Shown: positions 23,223-34,773, counted from the stretch's first letter. The stretch is 64,000 bases of DNA from Neurospora tetrasperma FGSC 2508 (GCF_000213175.1 NW_009799099.1:1558015-1622014), one strand, 5' to 3'. Made by a program: numbers and translations. The notes: generated by a model from the sequence alone, not told the origin.

Positions 23223-24656
23223 GATGAAGACTGAACAAAAATATGTATGATAACAGTATAGAGAATGGTGAGAGTAATACAGATGTCAACGACGAACCAA
23301 AGTAGAATGGTGTTCTGGTTTGGAGAGAAGACGGAAGAGGAAAAGTAGAGCGTGAGAAAAAGGAGGACAGGCCCAGTTTATGTACCCCCTCGGTATCCTA
23401 CCCAATGGCCTGACGACTCAGCAAAATAGTAAATAACCACTTTCCCTCGTTGCATTGAAGAGGTGCCCTTGGAGATGGCAATTGTGAGCAGGAGACACCA
23501 ATGAATGGATACTTGTAGGGAAAGACACTCCGTGGGATGAACGTGCCTTACAAGAAGTGTGCTTGTTGACTTCCGCATCTACCGCCTCGTGATCCAGAGC
23601 ATGTTGAAGGAGCGTTGGATGCTGCCGTGAGAAAGCGACATGATGAGATCGTTGCAGAACCATGACAATGATCCGGTCATCGGAAACAACGGCCGGTCGT
23701 CATTCATCTACTCAGTTGTGCTCTCCTCATGTAGCTGACGGTCGCTGAAGATATGAATCAAACCCGTGGAGCGAACTGGCCGCATTTTCGTGATTCTATC
23801 CACAGAGCTTCAATATGTGTGCAGTGTGATACACGTCTCATGATGCCGACACGCACTGCCTTTCCATGATTCCCTTAGTGTGGGAAAACAACCGAGTGGA
23901 AAGCATGTACGTCTGGTCCCTGCCTGCCTCGGGGACTTTCTACCAGGAGACCGTGACTTCCTCGCATGTGGGGAAGTATGAGAGGAAGTTACTGCCAAAC
24001 TGCACGCTGGTGGCGATCTCTGACTTAGGTAGGTAGGTAGGTACCTACCTAGTTAGGTCGGTGCCTCTGGTGGGCGCTCTTTTCCGTCAAAGCTGCGGTC
24101 TGTTCGGTCCCGACGCGAACTTTCAACTGGAAAGCACAGGCAAGCCCTCATTCACAGCAGCGACACCTAAACAAAGAAATAGAAGATGGTAATATCGGTT
24201 GATGTGTAGGTACCTATGTACCTAGGCAAGCAGTAAGGGCCAAACATGGAGGATATCAACAAGACTTCTGTCAAGTTTGCGACGAAGATGTTATGTCAGA
24301 GCACATCCCGAGCAAGTGGAATGCTCTAGTGGGGTGCAGTCGACGTTTCTTTCCTCGGCGGTCATTGTACACTAATGGAAGGGTAACTTCGGAATGGCTC
24401 GCGCCTCAATCACAACGATCACCACCATGTACCTTCTTCATACCCACATGATCCAATGTCACCCTTGTCCAAATTTCCATTTCCATAGGAAGCGGAAACT
24501 TCATACTTGGACAAGTCCTTGCCCCAACCTCCGATCTGGTCACATTCACCTACCTCTACTGTGATCCCGCCTCGACACGCAAGCAAGTCCAGGTTCAATG
24601 GCAGGGAGCCACGGCCCAAGCACCCAGGAAAGTAAGCGCTAGCCAGCCATGTCCTT
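23223..24656. other. Intergenic upstream of the GPI-protein gene (1.4 kb)
   Basis: Holds the promoter of the minus-strand GPI-protein gene and the 3' flank of the proline-rich gene. The only notable structure is the TAGG repeat near 24025. No gene is recognised. Confidence 0.45.
24025..24050. repeat. TAGG tandem repeat ending in a perfect palindrome
   Basis: Five TAGG units run into AGGTAGGTACCTACCT (24035-24050), which is its own reverse complement. Similar TAGGTACCTA motifs recur at about 24208-24224, 54160-54175 and 58385-58410 in this window; such motifs are frequent in intergenic DNA of Pezizomycotina. Confidence 0.8.
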
Positions 24657-26006
24657 TCAATCATCATCGTGATGCCTTTGCCTTCTTCGGCCAAAAAGGC
24701 CCAAGAACTTCTTTTCTTTGATTTCAGCCTTATACGGTCTCAACGGGTAGAGGACAGGAACGTCGTATTCATCCGAGTTGGCCTCGGGTATGGTATGTTG
24801 AGCCAGCCATTTCCGGTCGGACATCTCTCCAAGTCTTGTGCTCCCAGAAGCAAAGGACATGAAGGACATCCGATTGCGCATCGCCGCCCCAAACTGGCTG
24901 TGTCGTGGATGTGATCGAATTTGCACTACGTGTTCTCCTGCTGGTGGAGGAGGAGGAGGAGGAGGAGGCGGCGGCGGCGGCGGTGGTGGTGCTACGGCTA
25001 CGGTGCCTTGAGACTGCTGTTTCGGAATCGTCTTCTCTTTCCTCACTTTTATTACCTCCTCAGCTCGTGGGGACTTTCTCTTGTGTTGATGAGCGGCTGA
25101 CACTGAGCTCGCAGTGGGATCGCCCACTTCGGACGCCGTAGTGCTTTCCTTGATTTTAGAATCAAGTCTTTCTTTGCTCGCTCGTGTCTGATCATGATTT
25201 TGTGGTGGTTTCTTCTTATGTCGACCGGAGGAAGAAATCGCGCTTGCGGCTGGGTTGCTGACTTCTGCTGGTATACTGTCCTTGGGACTTGACTTCTGTT
25301 TGCTCACTCGCGCTTCCTCCTCAGCTTGCGATGGTTTCCTCCTCTGTCGACTAGAGGTAGAGTCAGAGATTGAGCTTGCAGTCGGGTTGTCGGAGTGACT
25401 CTTTTTCGGTAGAGAGGAAGCCGACTTGGACAGAGGAGGATGTTGCCGTCGAGCTCGCGATGAAGGCGAAGAGGCGCGTGTAGGTTTCGATGACATGGAC
25501 ACCACCGACCTGCTTGTGCGAGAACCTCCTAAGCGACGGGCTAGGTTGTCAATGGTCTTGATGGCCTCGTTTTTTGACGAGTTCGAAAGGGACCTGAGTG
25601 CGTCGTAATTTAGAGCCGGGGTTTGCTTGTTGCTTGAGGCACGGAGCAAACTGGAAATTGCTGCTTTGAGTCTCTTCAGTATCCCATCTACCGCAGATAC
25701 AGAACGGGCTTGAGGCAGCTGTCAGCACATGAACTTTGAATGCAACCGTGCTCCTTCCACCATATTGGAATCTTATATCCTACCATCACCCCTCTTCAAG
25801 CGGCTGCCCAACTCGGCTAACCTAATAGAATAGGCACGCTCCACCATTGCACGATCGGCTTTCAAGGATTTGCGCAGATGCTTGTTCTGCGCGTCCACCT
25901 TGACGTTCCCATCTTCTCCGTTGGCATCGTGCTTGTAGGCTTTGAGGAGGGTTGCGCAGTTGGAGTACGTCTCTAGTAAGGCCGTGATGCTATCGTCGAA
26001 TACCAT
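24657..26006 (-). CDS. Proline-rich hypothetical protein with helical N-terminal domain
   Basis: Two exons, 26006-25784 and 25708-24657, phase 1 (GTAGGA donor, TCAAG acceptor, 75 bp intron), 424 aa. The longer frame begins with a TTG, so the ATG at 26006 (AAAATGG) is preferred. Residues 1-140 look helical and regular (SITALLETYSNCATLLKAYK, then AERAYSIRL-like and SAVDGILKRLKAAISSLL segments) and resemble the N-terminal helices found in many fungal proteins of unknown role. The middle repeats basic KK-SP-xxE blocks about five times, then comes a run of some 17 prolines near residue 320 and a basic tail. I do not recognise a family; the polyproline run could bind profilin, SH3 or WW domains (inference). 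The weak donor makes the intron the least certain part. A transposon edge lies 82 bp upstream of the start. Confidence 0.65.
24949..24995. repeat. (GGA)n(GGC)n(GGT)n microsatellite coding polyproline
   Basis: Trinucleotide run inside the proline-rich gene; all three unit types encode Pro-compatible codons on the minus strand (TCC is read out of frame, CCN in frame). Length is likely variable between isolates. Confidence 0.75.
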
Positions 26007-26085
26007 TTTCTCAGTTGAACGGTAACAATGAAACTTGGGTTCAAAACAAGTTATCGACAACTGTTGAATGACTCAATCCTAAGGT

Positions 26086-26088
26086 TAA
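26086..26088. repeat. Target-site duplication TAA, left
   Basis: TAA immediately left of the inverted repeat, matched by TAA at 29754-29756. A 3 bp TWA duplication is the hallmark of PIF/Harbinger insertion. Confidence 0.75.
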
Positions 26089-26129
26089 GGCCCTGATCGG
26101 CTCAAACTGTTCATGGAACAGTATGGAGG
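26089..26129 (+). repeat. Left terminal inverted repeat of the Harbinger element
   Basis: 41 bp, pairs with 29713-29753. It includes the near-palindrome TGTTCATGGAACA, a possible transposase or DNA-binding partner site. Confidence 0.85.
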
Positions 26130-27000
26130 GTAACAGGGGTTTTTGAAGCCTTTTTGCCGCCAAGATCGATTTTTTTTTATACTAGCCAGCTTGGGAAGTA
26201 GTAAAACTCCAAAAAACTACTCATACTGCAACTAGGGTGCTCAGAGAAGGTACCGACTAATATAGGCTGATCCACCTTCCTAAAATAGGTAAAGATCAAC
26301 AGATTCGTAGCGTTTTTGACCGGTTTTTGAGTCGAAACTGTCGAAATTGTAAATAGAGGGGGGACCTAACTTCTAGTAGAAAAGTTTCGAGTTTTTATAA
26401 ATTTTCGTAGTTTTCGTACCAAGGATGTATAACGTAAGTACGGCTGCCCTATTAATAAATATTATATCGGTTGAACCGTACTCGAACTTTATATTCCGAT
26501 ATAGTAAAACTCTAGTATATTATAACCGCTATATATTTCTATTTTTCGATATCGGTCGGTATAGATCTAAAAAATTGTAACTGAACTGTTTTTACTTTTA
26601 TAGTAGCGACCACTATCTATATTATCCTTCGAAATAAACCGAGGAAAGATTTAGAAACTATATACTATAGCCCAAACTATATTAGAAAATTAGTTAATAA
26701 AATTTATTATGGTTCGTTAGTATAGTTTAAGTAGCTTTTTAGAATAGACTAACCTATTTTTAATACCTTATTAAAATAGTTTTAAGAGAATACTAGTTTG
26801 GCGCCTAATCGATACTAAATAATATACTAGAAATTAATAGTCTTTTTATATATTCTAGCTTACTATAAAAACTAAAGAACTACTTTATACAAATTTTAGA
26901 TTAACTAAAACTCAGTATTAAAGATTATAAATAATCTATTACTAGCATATGAATATTTGTATTTAGTATATATTATACTACTAATAAATAATTTTTTAAA

Positions 27001-27560
27001 CCCTAGTATCAAATTGAATCCTAGTTTTAATGCCTTTAATAATTATATTGGTACTATTAATAATACCTATATTACCGTATATATAAAGAAGGAGGATAAG
27101 ATTCGTTGGTACGATTGTAAGAGATAGATAATTTAGAATATATTCGCTACTGTAAAGTTTAATTATTTATTTATATATATACTAGCAGGCATTGAAGAGT
27201 CGATAAATAATACCTTATTATATATTTAAGTTTTCTTACATTTATTTTGTATCTTTTGTAATTAATATTATATTATTGATATAGGGTTTAGTGTAAGGCA
27301 AAATATTATAATTCCTTTTTTAAATATTAAATACTATCTTTAAAATTAGAGAAATATAAATATACAACCAAAAGACCCTAAAGAACTATATAACTTATAT
27401 TACTTTCGCATTCAAATTATTGTAGAGCACGTCTTTAATTATTTAAAAAGGCAATAGAAAATTGTAAGGGTAGCGCTATTTGAATATAATTTTAATAATT
27501 AGCGACGGGTCGTATACGCAGTAATAGTATTACATAATTTTATATTGAAATATACAAAGT
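27001..27560 (+). pseudogene. PIF/Harbinger transposase (DDE_Tnp_4) remains, RIP-inactivated
   Basis: Read on the plus strand, 27001-27226 gives, with stops, the recognisable order P-S-F..Y-I-G-T-I-N-N-T-Y-I..KKED..RWYDCK..NIFA..YILAGIEES. In intact fungal Harbinger transposases the first block is normally C-I-G-A-I-D-G-T-H-I, containing the first catalytic Asp. Here Asp reads Asn and His reads Tyr, changes expected from G-to-A and C-to-T mutation. Around 27395-27545 a second block reads VEHVFNYLKRQ..YNFNN..VVYAVIVLHNFI, corresponding to the conserved region near the C-terminal catalytic residue (VERxFGxLKxRF ... LHNF). Multiple TAA/TAG stops correspond to former Gln or Trp codons. The gene cannot make a functional enzyme. 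The 5' part before 27001 is too altered to delimit. Confidence 0.8.
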
Positions 27561-27741
27561 AACCCTACTAATTAACTATAAGGGAGAAATAATTAATAAG
27601 GCTAATAAAATTGAAGGCGTAAAATATTGTAAAGAACTAATACTTTAATTATATTAGATAACGCGCATCGATATTAATATAGAGAAACTAGTAATTGTAT
27701 TTAAAAAAGAAGAGGGATGCAAAGTAATTTATTATATATAG

Positions 27742-28065
27742 AATAGAGTAGAGTAGAATAGAATAGAGTAGTATAGGGTAGGGAGGGGAGGTTTTAGATT
27801 ATTAGGTTTATATATAATTATTTACTATACTTTTTGAAAAGATTAGATTATTTTATAAAATTAACGATTTTAAATTAAAGTTTAGTAAATTTAGTAAATT
27901 TATATAGTATAGTAAATCTAATGAATTTAGTAGTATAGGGAGTTTAGTATAATAAATCTATATATTTATCATAATTTAGTAAATTATTATACTACTAGCC
28001 ACCTCCCCCCTCCCTACCTCCCTCAATCTATATACTCTACTCTACTCTACTCTACTCTATTCTAC
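27742..28065. repeat. Internal inverted simple repeat of the Harbinger element
   Basis: A purine arm made of AGAGTAGAATAG / GGGAGG units (27742-27791) is mirrored by a pyrimidine arm of CCTCCC / CTACTCTACT units (28006-28065), with about 215 bp of TAGTAAAT-like sequence between. It lies between the plus-strand transposase and the presumed minus-strand gene, so where their 3' ends would meet. Confidence 0.65.
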
Positions 28066-28099
28066 TTAATTAGATCCTTCTAACAGTTAATATACCCCT

Positions 28100-29350
28100 T
28101 CTTTTTTCTTTTACTTAATTTCAATTATATATTAGTAAAGAGAAGGTACTTTACAATATAATTAATATAATTTATTATCTCCTCCTCCTCTAATTTAAAG
28201 AATTCGCGCTATAGATTCTCGACTACAAAAACTATATCATTAAATCTAACTAACTTAAGAACTTATAATAAGGCGGCTACCTTCTCTATCAACGTACTAA
28301 GTAATTTAATTTTACTACCCCTCTTCTTATAAATAATATTACTAAATCCTATATTAATAAAAAGAGTTTTACTATTTAGTAATAGGGTTTAATTGGGATT
28401 AATATTTCTCTTATATTATTATACTTTAATAAATTTCTTACTCTGCAGCGGAGTAAATTCTTTAACCTTATTATCATTACCTTCCCCCCTATTATTATCG
28501 TTAAATAAATATATTTCGCCGCCGCTATTACTTTTATTACTTCTAAAATTAATATTATTATTAAATAGCTTATTTACTTATAATTTACCTGCTTCCACAA
28601 TACCTCTACCTAACGCCTTTATTCTAACGAATTTTCAAAAATAAATATTTATATTACTAAGTAATTACTTTATCAATTAATTGACCGAATAATTCTTAGT
28701 ATTCTTCTACTTCCGAAAAGCCTCCCAATTTTATATAAATATTTCGGATAGTCTAATATTTAAATTAATCGAAGTATTAAATATTAAGAGAGCTTTTTAC
28801 TAGTAATAATACTACTATTATTTAATTATAAATTTAGTTTCAATATATTTTTAAATCTATTTATATTAAAACTATTACTTTACGGTTAATAGTTTTACCT
28901 ACCCCTAAATTTAAGTAAAGTCTTTTAACTATATTAAATTAAAGAATTTATTATTTTTACAATCAAAGGACTGTTATATTACTAATTTACTTTTAGTATT
29001 AATTTATTTAATCCTCTTTCTTAATTTAACTAGCTTAAAGGTTCTCGCTTTTTTAGGCTTAGAGGCGCGCTTTCTTTTTAAAGAGGGAGGGGGCATATCT
29101 CTAATTAACTCCCTATTTTAAAAGATGTCTCGAAGTAATTGGATATTATTTAGAGAGACTATTATAATATCAGTACGAATTTCAATTAATTAACTATTAT
29201 CTAATAAATATAATTAGGAAGGTTAGGTATCCTTAATTTAACTATAGTCTACTGGGTAAATAAATTAATTATTATTAAAGTTGAGAGTAAGGAAGTTTAG
29301 TAGCTAATTATTATTACTAGGCGGTTTAAAAATATTATCGAGCGGCTATA
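28100..29350 (-). pseudogene. Possible second Harbinger gene (Myb/SANT-like accessory protein), destroyed
   Basis: Harbinger elements usually carry a second gene for a DNA-binding accessory protein. On the minus strand around 29093-29040 a start-like ATG opens PPPSLKRKRASKPKKART, a nuclear-localisation-like basic stretch, and the strand composition (C/T-rich plus strand) fits a former minus-strand gene. Stops interrupt every frame and I could not identify a SANT domain, so limits and identity are inferred from element structure. Confidence 0.3.
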
Positions 29351-29712
29351 AGAGCGTATTACAAAGACTACTCCATTATTTATCGTTTTTATTATTTAGT
29401 AAGTACAATAACAGTAAACTACTCGAACCGCTCAGAGGGGTTATATATTCGTCTTAGGGGTTCATCTTTTCGATATCGGACGTGTTTTGGTTGGTGTTTT
29501 ATGTGTAAGTTAGAATCGTACCGGAAACTGGACTGGTGCGGGGTCTAACTTTGTTTTTTAGGCAATATTTATAAGGCGGTGAGTAGGTTTTGGCCAACTA
29601 TACTATAAATGGTTAAGTTTGGCTATCGTTACACTAATGTAGCGCTAAATCGGTACGGTTGTATTAATCTACCTATATTACTTGGTACGAGAGGGAGAGG
29701 ATGTAACTAAAT

Positions 29713-29753
29713 CCTCTATACTGTTCCATGAACAGCTTGAGCCGATCAGGGCC
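29713..29753 (-). repeat. Right terminal inverted repeat of the Harbinger element
   Basis: 41 bp, reverse complement of 26089-26129 with two transitions. Confidence 0.85.
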
Positions 29754-29756
29754 TAA
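29754..29756. repeat. Target-site duplication TAA, right
   Basis: Direct copy of the TAA at 26086-26088, next to the right inverted repeat. Confidence 0.75.
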
Positions 29757-30574
29757 GTATTCAACATTAAAGGGTTCAACGTCGGGCATTCAGAAGTCAA
29801 CCCAAGCGGAACCGTGAATAGAGACTCTTGGCTTTGAGGCACGCTTAAGACCCCAGGCTGCGGGGAGCACTAAGTGCTGTCTAGGTATGGCTTTTCTTGA
29901 GCTCCCATTCGCAGCCGCGCTTAGAAACAGAATATCGTAAAGGTGAACAGCCAATCGAATTCTGTAAGCCAGCACAGTGTCACCGTTGGTTACCTCTAGG
30001 CGCCTAGACTACTGCGTAGTAGAGTAGGCATGTTGAATATGCGATTGGAAGCCAACGGGAATGGCACACAGCTGGAGTCACACATGGGTGTCGTTATGTC
30101 GATAGTTCAATTATCACGGGTTGTCTGGGTCGGATCCTGAAGTACCCTAGTAGTTCACTGCCGTATCGCGAGGCATGTCAACAGACAGATTGATTCAAAC
30201 TGAAGTCAATTCCGACGTTTGGTTCTTTGACCTCGTTCGGACGACTCATGGATCCCCTGAGGACAGCTGGCAAGTCAGCCCTGCCAGGTGTGGAGATAGG
30301 CGGCCATCTGCAAACCCGCCCGCCCGGCAGGCTGTGGACACCTGCCTTGGAATGCCTGGGCTCAGTTCGCTAGGACGGAACGTTCCAACAACATCCAAGC
30401 ATTTGCCCCAGAGGCGTCAATGCCCTCCCTGTACATAAAACAAACGCCAAACAGTGCCGTCGAGCGAAACCGGCTGTGGCGTGGGGACTCGCTTCTTACA
30501 AAACAGAAAGCACTTTCAACTTCTCTTGTCCAACCTCGCATGTTGGCTTGTTTTCTTTTGCACCTAACGCCAAA
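29757..30574. promoter_or_regulatory. Upstream region of ECM14
   Basis: About 0.8 kb of normal-composition sequence between the transposon and the ECM14 start; it must hold that gene's promoter. No specific sites recognised. The frame is open upstream of the chosen ATG (from 30476), which gives an alternative longer start. Confidence 0.4.
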
Positions 30575-32365
30575 ATGCGACCATCTCCGGAGAGTCTATC
30601 CGTTCTACCTTTGGTGATCGGTGTTGTGCTTTCCCCATCAACCGTTGATGCGGCCGCTTTTCGGTACGCTGGACAACCCGCTGGACTCATCGACACTGCG
30701 AACAGCGACGACCTTTGTCGAGGCGCGCGCAGGAGTGCTTTGCCGGGGTTGACATGGCTACGCGAAAGCATTTCTGAAATCATATTCGGGCGCCCATCAA
30801 CTAAACACAGCGATTCCACCTCACCCAGCTTACCGCTGTCCCAATATCGAGATGACGTTGTGGTACGCTTCAATGTTACAAAGCCAACAGATCAGGTGGT
30901 TCTGGCCCAGGCCATCAAAGCAAAGCATCTGGACGTCTGGGCCTCCACACCACAGTTCGTGGATATTCGACTAGAGGAGAGTCAGCTACGCCCATTACTT
31001 AGACTTATTCCGTCTTCGATGCAAAAACAATGGAGCGTTCTGATTCCTGACCTTGAGGAAGCCGTTCGGGCAACATTTCCCACCAAAGGCGAGACAACAG
31101 AATACGGAGATGCAGCTGAAAGCCTGGATGCTGTATACACGAAAGGAAACATCTTCTTTCACGACTACCAGCCCTTATCGGTTAGTCCTCTAGCATGTGG
31201 TTCAATGTCATATGTGGACATCGAGACTTTCAACAGCTGCGACAAGAGAATCTGAGTGACACCACATGAGCTAACATGCAATAGGTTATCACAAGCTGGA
31301 TGGCTCTCATGGAGACCATGTTTCCATCTATAGCCAAGATGGAGAGCATTGGAGACTCGTACGAGGGAAGACCCATTCACTCTTTCCGCATTGGAGATCA
31401 CAGCGGCGACAACGCAAACAATGGCACCAGGAAAACGATTCTCGTCACCGGCGGGCTCCACGGCCGTGAATGGATATCGACAAGCACGGTGACGTACCTC
31501 TTGTGGTCAATAATCACGGCCTATGGAAAGGAGTCGATGGTCACGAAGCTTCTCAAGCACTTCGATATCATCTTCATTCCCGTGGTCAATCCAGATGGTT
31601 ACGATTACACGTGGAAGACTGATCGGCTGTGGCGCAAAACAAGACAGCAAACCAAGGTGTCTTGGTGCCACGGCTTTGATCTCGATCAGGCTTTTGGCTC
31701 TGTGTCGGGCCAAACCAACGTTCAAGTCGACCCGTGTTCAGAAAGTTATGGCGGTGACAAAGCGTTCCAGGCAGTCGAGGCTACCCGCCTGGCCGACTGG
31801 GGAAGAAACCAGACTGAGAACGGTGTTAAGTTTGTTGGGTTCTTGGACTTGCACTCGTACTCGCAGCAGATCCTTTTTCCTTACACCTCCACATGCGATG
31901 AGGACCCACCGAACCGCGAAAATCTCGAGGAACTTGGCGTTGGTTTGGCTAAGGCCATCCGGCTCTCCAGCGGGAACTTCTATACGGTGAGCTCAGCATG
32001 TGAGGGTACTACTACCCGTCAAGATGCCGCGAATGAGGCCACTGGTGGCTCAGCCATTGACTGGTTCTATCGTAAGTTTTCTTTTCATCACTTCTAGCCA
32101 TGACGTGGTGGGATGTTCGGAACAGCATATGCTGACATGCAACGCAGATGAACTGTACTCTCGGTATAGCTACCAGGTCAAACTCCGTGATACCGGCATC
32201 TACGGGTTTTTGCTTCCAAGATCACAGATCATACCCACTGGAGAGGAGATGTTGAATGCTCTGAAATACTTTGGTGACTTTTTGCTGGGAAACAATGGGA
32301 TTGAGAGTATCTCGAAGGCGAGGGAGCGCACCTCGCATGATAAGGACAGGGTAGACCTTAAGTGA
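30575..32365 (+). CDS. ecm14: Inactive metallocarboxypeptidase Ecm14 (M14 pseudo-enzyme)
   Basis: Three exons, 30575-31180, 31285-32071 and 32148-32365, give 536 aa. Introns are GTTAGT/AATAG (phase 0, branch CTAAC) and GTAAGT/CGCAG (phase 1). The start at 30575 yields a signal peptide (to about residue 26); an upstream in-frame ATG at 30476 would bury it. Residues about 70-200 are the carboxypeptidase prodomain. The catalytic domain has HGRE (His261, Glu264) and LHSYS (His392), the three zinc ligands, and the WxxRLWRKxRQ and NPDGY motifs. The general-base glutamate of active enzymes, in the ELRDTGxYGF motif, is lysine here (KLRD, Lys476). Loss of that residue defines the Ecm14 pseudo-enzymes, secreted or vacuolar proteins with a role in cell wall organisation in yeast. 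It should bind zinc but not cleave peptides. Confidence 0.93.
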
Positions 32366-34773
32366 GTGTGTCGGATGATAAGGTAGTGTTACACACTCAG
32401 AATGGGGGCATAATCAGGCGTTCTATACCTTGGCTACAGATGGTTTTCAAATCAACACGGTTATCCTTGCACGTACCTATGCACCACTCAGTCCCGTCCC
32501 TAGAGTGAATATTGTCATTGTGTTCAGCGAACAAGAAAGACAGTTGTCTGGTTCAAAGCTAGCTAGCTGAAAGGCCGATGAGGCGTTATTTGGGAGGTTC
32601 AATAAGTAGTAAGCACACACTCATCCTCACAACCACGCACAATCTGGAGCACACTCGGTATCAAATGGGTTTAGGTCGAGGCGGAAAGCCTCGTGGCCGA
32701 GAAGCTAATTTGCAGACATTTATTCTTGGCTCTGCAACCTCGAACGGCGTGGAGCCCTCGTTAGCGAGTGTGTGGGCAGCGTCCAAAGTGGAGGAGGACG
32801 TGGGAGGTTAGGCAGGGAGAAGGGCCCAATGAGCGGATGAACCCCCCTCATTTCATTCACGCCCAGCGCAATCCCGAGTCACTGGAGCACCGAGTTTAAT
32901 TTGGGTGATCAAGATTGAAATTGGCTTCTGGCTTTTCCGGGACAATCAGACTCTGGTCAATCTTGGACCGACCTTGGGACGTGGAATACGACCTCAACAT
33001 CCGCGACGACTTGTAGGAATTCAGCTGGCAGCGGTGCGCATCACCCACCATGACTACTATGTAGTATGTTCATTCTCTGGGGCTTTCAAGTTTTTCTCTA
33101 CTCGCCAAGTTGGAGACATCAGGAAGGGGATTGCCGCTTGATGCCCAATTCCAGACATTGTGTTGTTGAGTGTGACAAACACAGTTGATGGAGAAAAAGA
33201 AAAGGAAGCAATCTCCAGATGACAGTGTAATGGACATGAAAGAAGACTGGAATTGGACTATTTTGTGATTTCTGGACCTATTCATCAGTCTCAGAATGGA
33301 AGTGGCACCCTAGCTGGGCGTGGTGGGGTTTTTTGACGAGACCGGGCTATAGATGGACCCGCTCCACCATGGCCACTTTATCGAGATCCACTCGCCCTGG
33401 GGCCTGGTTGAGCTTTGGAAACGAGGAGTTGCCAGAAAACGACACCGAGTGACCAGAAGTCAAAGTTGCAACCGAACGACGGAACTTGCATACTACTACA
33501 CTACCGGGCTTAGTGTGCTCCAGCCTGCTTCCATTGAGCGCTTCCTTTCCACTCACAGATCGTTTTGGGCTTCCATCGCATCAGCCGGGCATCTTCCATC
33601 TTGTTTTTGAACTCCGGCCCTGGTCCCAGTCTCCCCTTTTCCCCAAACAGAAAACAATTTGACCTCAGTCTGACACAACCTCTGCACATCCGTACCTTAC
33701 CTTAGCTGCTTGTCACCTTCTATGTACCTGGACCTTGCCTACAAACGCATATCTTTCCGAGTTCTTTCTTCGCACAATATACCTTTTGTACCTGCTACTA
33801 CCTAGCTACCTACAGCAACCACCTTACCTGTTAAGATTGCCAGTCTTGTTGTACCTCACATACCTAGCAACCGAACCTCTCGCTTGTTGTGTACGCGTGT
33901 ACCTCCCTCCCTCTCCGTCTTACACCTGCCCTTCCTGCAACGCACCGAGAACGAACTGAACGAAGTGCATCGAAACCGAAAACTGCAACAGAACGAACTA
34001 ATCCTGCTCAACGCCAACGTCGCTATCTCACTCCATTCATTCGGTCATTAATTACCAATTACCATACCTCAGCTGTCTAGGCCACACGATCAAGACCAAG
34101 TGAGCAACTGCCTGAAGCCCTTTGCGACCTAGCTTGGCTTTCAAAGGTGGCCTGGTGTGGCCCCGGCCTGGACAACCGAACCGACATTCGACCACCCTCC
34201 CCGTCATCCATCCCATTCATCCCATTCGTGTCTCTCCCCGCTCACTACCCAAAAAAAAGGGATCATTGATTACATTCGCTGACGCTTCCACCACGTCCCG
34301 AATTTCGCCCAGACTCTTGGTAATTCCTCACGTTCTTACAACCATCTCCCCCCAACATCCTGCCACGTCCAGTCGCCAGTCAGCATCCATACCCAGACGA
34401 AGACGAAAGCCTGCGCCTTCGATTCGAACTACCTCGCTCGATCTTTCTACACCACTTCACGGTTGCGCCCTTCCTTTTCGCCACGGCCTTCCATCATCCC
34501 CCGAGCGCGTTCCACGATAATCGTTTAGCGACACCCACCACCCGCCCGCAGCCCGCCGTCGTCGTTTTCCGTTGCGCATCTCCGACCACGCTTGGTGCCT
34601 TTCGGTCCGTCGCGAAGCCGGGCTGATTCTCTCCATCATAGGCCATCATTGACACAACAATAGGATTAATGGGCTGGCCATTTTACCCCAACTGAACGCA
34701 ACCGATACTTCAGGGCCCGCCCTCCATGCATGCAGTCCCCGATGGATCGCGACGGACGCAGATTCCCATAGCC
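32366..34773. other. Intergenic, including the leader of the Sec7 gene (2.4 kb)
   Basis: Left part is the 3' flank of ECM14. From about 33600 the plus strand becomes pyrimidine-rich and purine-poor (CT/CA-rich, many CCTACC motifs), typical of a long fungal promoter and 5' leader for the downstream Sec7 gene. No gene recognised. Confidence 0.45.

Larger units (their letters stand above)
26089..29753. mobile_element. RIP-mutated PIF/Harbinger DNA transposon (3665 bp)
   Basis: The element is delimited by 41 bp terminal inverted repeats (26089-26129 and 29713-29753, both beginning GGCCCTGATCGGCTCAA, 39 of 41 positions identical, both differences transitions) and flanked by TAA duplications. The interior is strongly AT-rich and TpA-rich, full of stops in every frame, while the flanks a few bases outside the repeats have normal composition. 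This is the pattern of repeat-induced point mutation (C to T on either strand), known from Pezizomycotina. Recognisable remains of a Harbinger DDE transposase lie on the plus strand in the left half, and a possible second gene on the minus strand in the right half. The element is dead but its ends are intact, so it could in principle be moved by an active relative. Confidence 0.88.

Noticed and set aside
28393-28644. Plus-strand Leu-rich frame inside the transposon
   Set aside because: Its Leu/Thr/Asn content simply reflects AT-rich RIP-mutated sequence; no transposon protein matches.
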